From the NCBI GenBank assembly GCA_013298375.1, contig JAAFHM010000218.1, positions 1 to 7,731 of the forward strand: a DNA stretch of 7,731 bases. The letters are read 5' to 3'. The notes beneath the pieces were generated by a model. That model searched no databases. It was not told the DNA's origin and saw only the letters and a program-made list of their open reading frames with translations. Positions 5,307 to 7,731 of the stretch are shown piece by piece (position 1 is the first letter of the stretch; the number at the start of each line of letters is the position of its first letter). Origin of the DNA: Ignavibacteria bacterium. GTDB taxonomy: Bacteria > Bacteroidota > Ignavibacteria > Kapaibacteriales > UBA4661. Made by a program: the position numbers and the translations under genes.

Positions 5307-6515
5307 TCAATATAAAATCCGTACTCGAATGGTGTTACTGACGTTTTGCAAATCTTCCATCAGCGAGCCGTCGTATTCTTTGTCCACATCAGCAATGACG
5401 TAGCCAATCGTTGAATCGGTGCCGAGATATTGCGAAAGGACGTTCACGGAATTTTGCGCAAAAATCGTGTTCAGCTGCGACAATACGCCCGGAACGTTGC
5501 GGTGGATATGCAAAAGTCGGTGCGTGTTTTTGAGCGAAGGAAGCTGGATGCGCGGGAAATTGACGGATGCAAACGTGCTTCCGGCGGTCATATACTCCAC
5601 GAGTTTGCTCGAAACAAATTCGCCGATATTGAATTGCGCTTCTTCGGTACTGCCGCCGATATGCGGCGTAAGCAGGACGTTGGGCATATTTTGGAACGGT
5701 GAAGCAAAGGTTTTTTCATTGCCAGCAGGTTCTACGGGGAATACGTCGAGCGCTGCACCGCCAAGTTTACCGGAAGCCAAGTGTTTATGCAGTGCGTCCA
5801 GATTGACGACGTGTCCCCGGCTGAGATTGATAAGGTGCGCACCGTCTTTCATCATCTGAAATTGCACATCATCAATGATGTTGGTATTCTCAGGATTGCC
5901 GTCAACATGGATTGTTACGACATCCGCCACGCGCAGCACCTCTTCCATCGAAGACATTTTGACGGCATTGCCGATGCTGAGTTTGTCAACGGCATCGTAG
6001 TAGTAAACCCGCATTCCAAGCCCTTCGGCAAGCACTGAGACTTGTGAGCCGATATTGCCGAAGCCGATAATACCGAGGCTTTTCCCGCGTACTTCTCGCG
6101 CACCAACGGCGGATTTTATCCATTCGCCCGCGTGAAGGCTAGAAATCTTGTTGTACAGCCCGCGCATGAGGAAAATAATTTCACCAATGACCATCTCCGC
6201 CACCGACCGCGTGTTGCTGTACGGGGCGTTGAAGGCAGGAATACCGCGCAGTGCGGCGGCATCAAGGTTGATTTGATTTGTGCCAATGCAGTATGCGCCG
6301 ATGGCTTGCAAGTGCTTGGCATTGTCCAGCACCCGCTCTGTTACTTGTGTTCGTGAGCGTATGCCTAAAAGCGCCACGCCGTCGAGCGCTTTGATGAGGT
6401 CGTCCTCGTCAAGTCCCTGTTTGCGTGTTTCAATTTCAATGGGTTCGCCAAACTGAGCGTTTTGGAGGATTTTCACCCCCGATTCGTGGATGTTCTCAAG
6501 CAGAAGAATTTTCAT
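5307..6515 (-). CDS. serA: D-3-phosphoglycerate dehydrogenase
   Basis: A 402-residue enzyme of the E. coli type (about 410) that oxidises 3-phosphoglycerate to 3-phosphohydroxypyruvate with NAD+, the first step of serine synthesis. The GIRSRT stretch (51-56) and CIGTNQINLDAAALRGIPAF (76-95) match the family. GFGNIG (151-156) is the nucleotide-binding loop. The catalytic triad is Arg233 (SRG), Glu262 and His285 (TPHIGGST). An ACT domain fills about 333-402, with HIHRNVPG giving His338 and Asn340, and Asn358 in SVNV. These correspond to the E. coli serine-binding residues, so feedback inhibition by serine is expected. I chose the ATG at 6515; an in-frame TTG at 6533 would add six residues (TTG-TQFSS) not needed for the fold. 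No Shine-Dalgarno is seen. It leads the fcl/ATP-grasp operon, with serC and serB absent from the window. Confidence 0.96.
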   Translation of the reverse strand: MKILLLENIHESGVKILQNAQFGEPIEIETRKQGLDEDDLIKALDGVALLGIRSRTQVTERVLDNAKHLQAIGAYCIGTNQINLDAAALRGIPAFNAPYSNTRSVAEMVIGEIIFLMRGLYNKISSLHAGEWIKSAVGAREVRGKSLGIIGFGNIGSQVSVLAEGLGMRVYYYDAVDKLSIGNAVKMSSMEEVLRVADVVTIHVDGNPENTNIIDDVQFQMMKDGAHLINLSRGHVVNLDALHKHLASGKLGGAALDVFPVEPAGNEKTFASPFQNMPNVLLTPHIGGSTEEAQFNIGEFVSSKLVEYMTAGSTFASVNFPRIQLPSLKNTHRLLHIHRNVPGVLSQLNTIFAQNSVNVLSQYLGTDSTIGYVIADVDKEYDGSLMEDLQNVSNTIRVRILY

Positions 6516-6591
6516 AGAGGAAAATTGGGTCAATTACGGTGTTGATGATAATAATCTTAGTAGAAGACGAGGGGCGATAGATTGTTCAGGG

Positions 6592-6681
6592 GTAATTGGT
6601 CAGGTTATGCTGCCGATCAAACTGCGGAAATCCGCCGGACGGCGAAGAAGCCGCCCGACGGGATAATACCTAACCAGTCGC
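6592..6681. repeat. Palindromic element with ends like the MITE at 3130-3285
   Basis: The left end GTAATTGGTCAGGT (6592-6605) differs at one position from the right end of the 3130-3285 element read inward (GTAACTGGTCAGGT). The right end, read inward from 6681, is GCGACTGGTTAGGT, matching the left end at 10 of 14 positions. The arms enclose a strong GC-rich hairpin (6632-6661), so the whole 90 bp folds on itself. The flanking octamers GTTCAGGG and GCTTTCTC do not match, so no target duplication survives. I infer a decayed relative of the same repeat family, parked between the aminotransferase gene and serA. Confidence 0.5.
6632..6661 (-). terminator. GC-rich 12-bp hairpin after the aminotransferase gene
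   Basis: On the minus strand CCGTCGGGCGGC (6661-6650) pairs along its full length with GCCGTCCGGCGG (6643-6632) around TTCTTC. It has ten Watson-Crick pairs and two G:U wobbles, which would be A:C mismatches on the other strand, so the minus-strand RNA folds better. It begins 26 bases after the aminotransferase stop. Only ATTT follows, not a full T-run, so it may be a weak or Rho-assisted terminator, an mRNA-stabilising hairpin, or just the core of the surrounding palindrome. Confidence 0.4.
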
Positions 6682-6687
6682 GCTTTC

Positions 6688-7731
6688 TCAATGCTTACCA
6701 TTCTTCGGTACAAGGTCAAAGCGATTTTCATAGACTTTTTCAAATGCTTGAACAAAATCATCAAGATCGGCTCGGCTGAGTTGAGCGCGCATATACTCGT
6801 GGCTGAAGAGTTTGTTGTAGTGCATATCTTCGGTGACAGGACACAAGCCTTTGCTGTAATTCGGCTTCCCGTCATAGCGCGGGCAGTTGAACGAACATTT
6901 TGTGCCTTGCATGGTTTGATACATCGGTTGCAAGTAGAGTGGCTCTACATAGCCGTATCCCAGCAAACTTCCCGTTGTTTCGCGCAAATGTGCCGATGGC
7001 AATTCCGCTTGAACGGCTTGAATAAAAAGATTGCGGTGAACGCCAATAATATCGGCATCGAACTTAAATGCTTGTTGATAATACACATGGCGGCTATCGC
7101 GCTCCACGGGCGGAGTAATACCGGGAATCTGTGCAAGTTTTCCCGCAATGTAATGGCAATTTTCAATGCGTTCGGCGACGAGGCTCTCCAAACGGTCAAG
7201 TTGTGTGATGCCGATAGCGCATTGCATCTCGGTTAAACGGTAATTGAAGCCCATCATATTCGTAAAATCCGTTACGCCCTTGTCCTTCAGCGATGTTTCG
7301 GCGTGATTGCGAATAAGCTGAAGTTTTTCTGCAAAAACGTCGCTATTGGTTGTCACCATGCCGCCTTCGCCCGTGTGGATGTGCTTGTGATAGTTCAGGC
7401 TGAACACGCCCATATCGCCAATCGTCCCGACCATACGCCCTTTGTAGGTGGTAAGCGGTGCTTGAGCGCAATCTTCAATCACAATCAAATTATGTTTGCG
7501 GGCAATCGCCATAATCGGATCCATATCCGCCGCATGACCGAAAATATGCACCACCATAATCGCCTTGGTGCGCGGTGTGATGCGCTCTTCAATGCTTTTG
7601 GGGTCGAGTGTGTAGGTGTCGGGGTCAATATCAGCAAAAATCGGTACTGCGCCATAGACCAGCGCACAAATCGCCGAGGCGCTCATGGTGTAGGGCGACA
7701 CAATCAGCTCGTCACCCGGTCCTAAGCCCGC
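6688..7731 (-). CDS. DegT/DnrJ/EryC1/StrS sugar aminotransferase, N-terminus cut off
   Basis: A 347-residue fragment of a PLP-dependent aminotransferase that puts an amino group on a keto-sugar nucleotide. The frame stays open to the right edge (first residues AGLGPGDELIV), and GTG 7701 is not the real start; about 50 or more residues with the substrate loop are missing. In fragment numbering: PGDELIVSPYTMSASA (5-20), a typical segment before the PLP ring contact; VIEDCAQAP (84-92) with the Asp that holds the pyridine nitrogen; and FSLNYHKHIHTGEGGM (110-125), where Lys116 is the Schiff-base lysine. MMGFNYRLTEMQCAIG (159-174) is also typical. Near the C-terminus a segment with three cysteines, KCSFNCPRYDGK...GLCPVTE (278-300), marks a subgroup of this family. 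It may act on a GDP- or UDP-linked keto-sugar; with fcl nearby a GDP-mannose-derived sugar is plausible but unproven. Confidence 0.9.
   Translation of the reverse strand, partial: AGLGPGDELIVSPYTMSASAICALVYGAVPIFADIDPDTYTLDPKSIEERITPRTKAIMVVHIFGHAADMDPIMAIARKHNLIVIEDCAQAPLTTYKGRMVGTIGDMGVFSLNYHKHIHTGEGGMVTTNSDVFAEKLQLIRNHAETSLKDKGVTDFTNMMGFNYRLTEMQCAIGITQLDRLESLVAERIENCHYIAGKLAQIPGITPPVERDSRHVYYQQAFKFDADIIGVHRNLFIQAVQAELPSAHLRETTGSLLGYGYVEPLYLQPMYQTMQGTKCSFNCPRYDGKPNYSKGLCPVTEDMHYNKLFSHEYMRAQLSRADLDDFVQAFEKVYENRFDLVPKNGKH

Noticed and set aside
6516..6533. Extended serA start at the TTG at 6533
   Set aside because: Adds only TTG plus five residues outside the conserved fold. The ATG at 6515 gives MKILLLEN, aligning with the start of the known domain.
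1..7731. CRISPR array, tRNA or rRNA genes
   Set aside because: No regularly spaced repeats of CRISPR length, no T-arm/cloverleaf pattern and no conserved rRNA stretches were seen on either strand.

Overview
The window holds six large genes plus the 5' end of a seventh at the left edge. All are on the minus strand, so transcription runs right to left. No single trait fixes the taxon. Roughly balanced GC, almost no Shine-Dalgarno sequences ahead of the starts, and a secreted carboxypeptidase Q-like peptidase with an FAQQ-type signal-peptide end suggest the Bacteroidota/Chlorobiota (FCB) group. This is tentative.

Right half, in order of transcription: a DegT/DnrJ/EryC1/StrS sugar aminotransferase (6688-7731, N-terminus beyond the edge); a 172-bp gap with a strong hairpin inside a longer palindrome; D-3-phosphoglycerate dehydrogenase serA (5307-6515); GDP-L-fucose synthase fcl (4323-5291, 15 bp after serA); and an ATP-grasp ligase of the RimK/DcsG-like kind (3401-4330), whose start overlaps the fcl stop by 8 nt. 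The last three form a tight operon. The aminotransferase and fcl point to activated deoxy/amino-sugar synthesis for surface polysaccharide or glycoprotein glycans. SerA feeds serine synthesis. The ATP-grasp enzyme probably forms an amide or peptide-like bond on an unknown acid.

Middle: 2432-3400 is about 970 bp with no convincing gene but much secondary structure. It contains a 156-bp MITE-like element (3130-3285) with 10-bp perfect terminal inverted repeats starting GTAA and a perfect 8-bp target duplication (TATCTTTC), which fits an IS66-type non-autonomous element. Left of it, 2692-3040 holds two H-type pseudoknot arrangements, several perfect hairpins and an 18-bp perfect stem followed by eight Ts on the plus strand. 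This is a candidate plus-strand structured RNA with its own terminator. The gap 6592-6681 has ends nearly identical to the MITE's, so it is probably a decayed relative.

Left half: a secreted M28 peptidase of the carboxypeptidase Q type (962-2431), ending in a probable intrinsic terminator; a classical SDR oxidoreductase (128-898); and the first 25 codons of a small helix-turn-helix protein (1-76), possibly an IS607-type recombinase or excisionase-like regulator.
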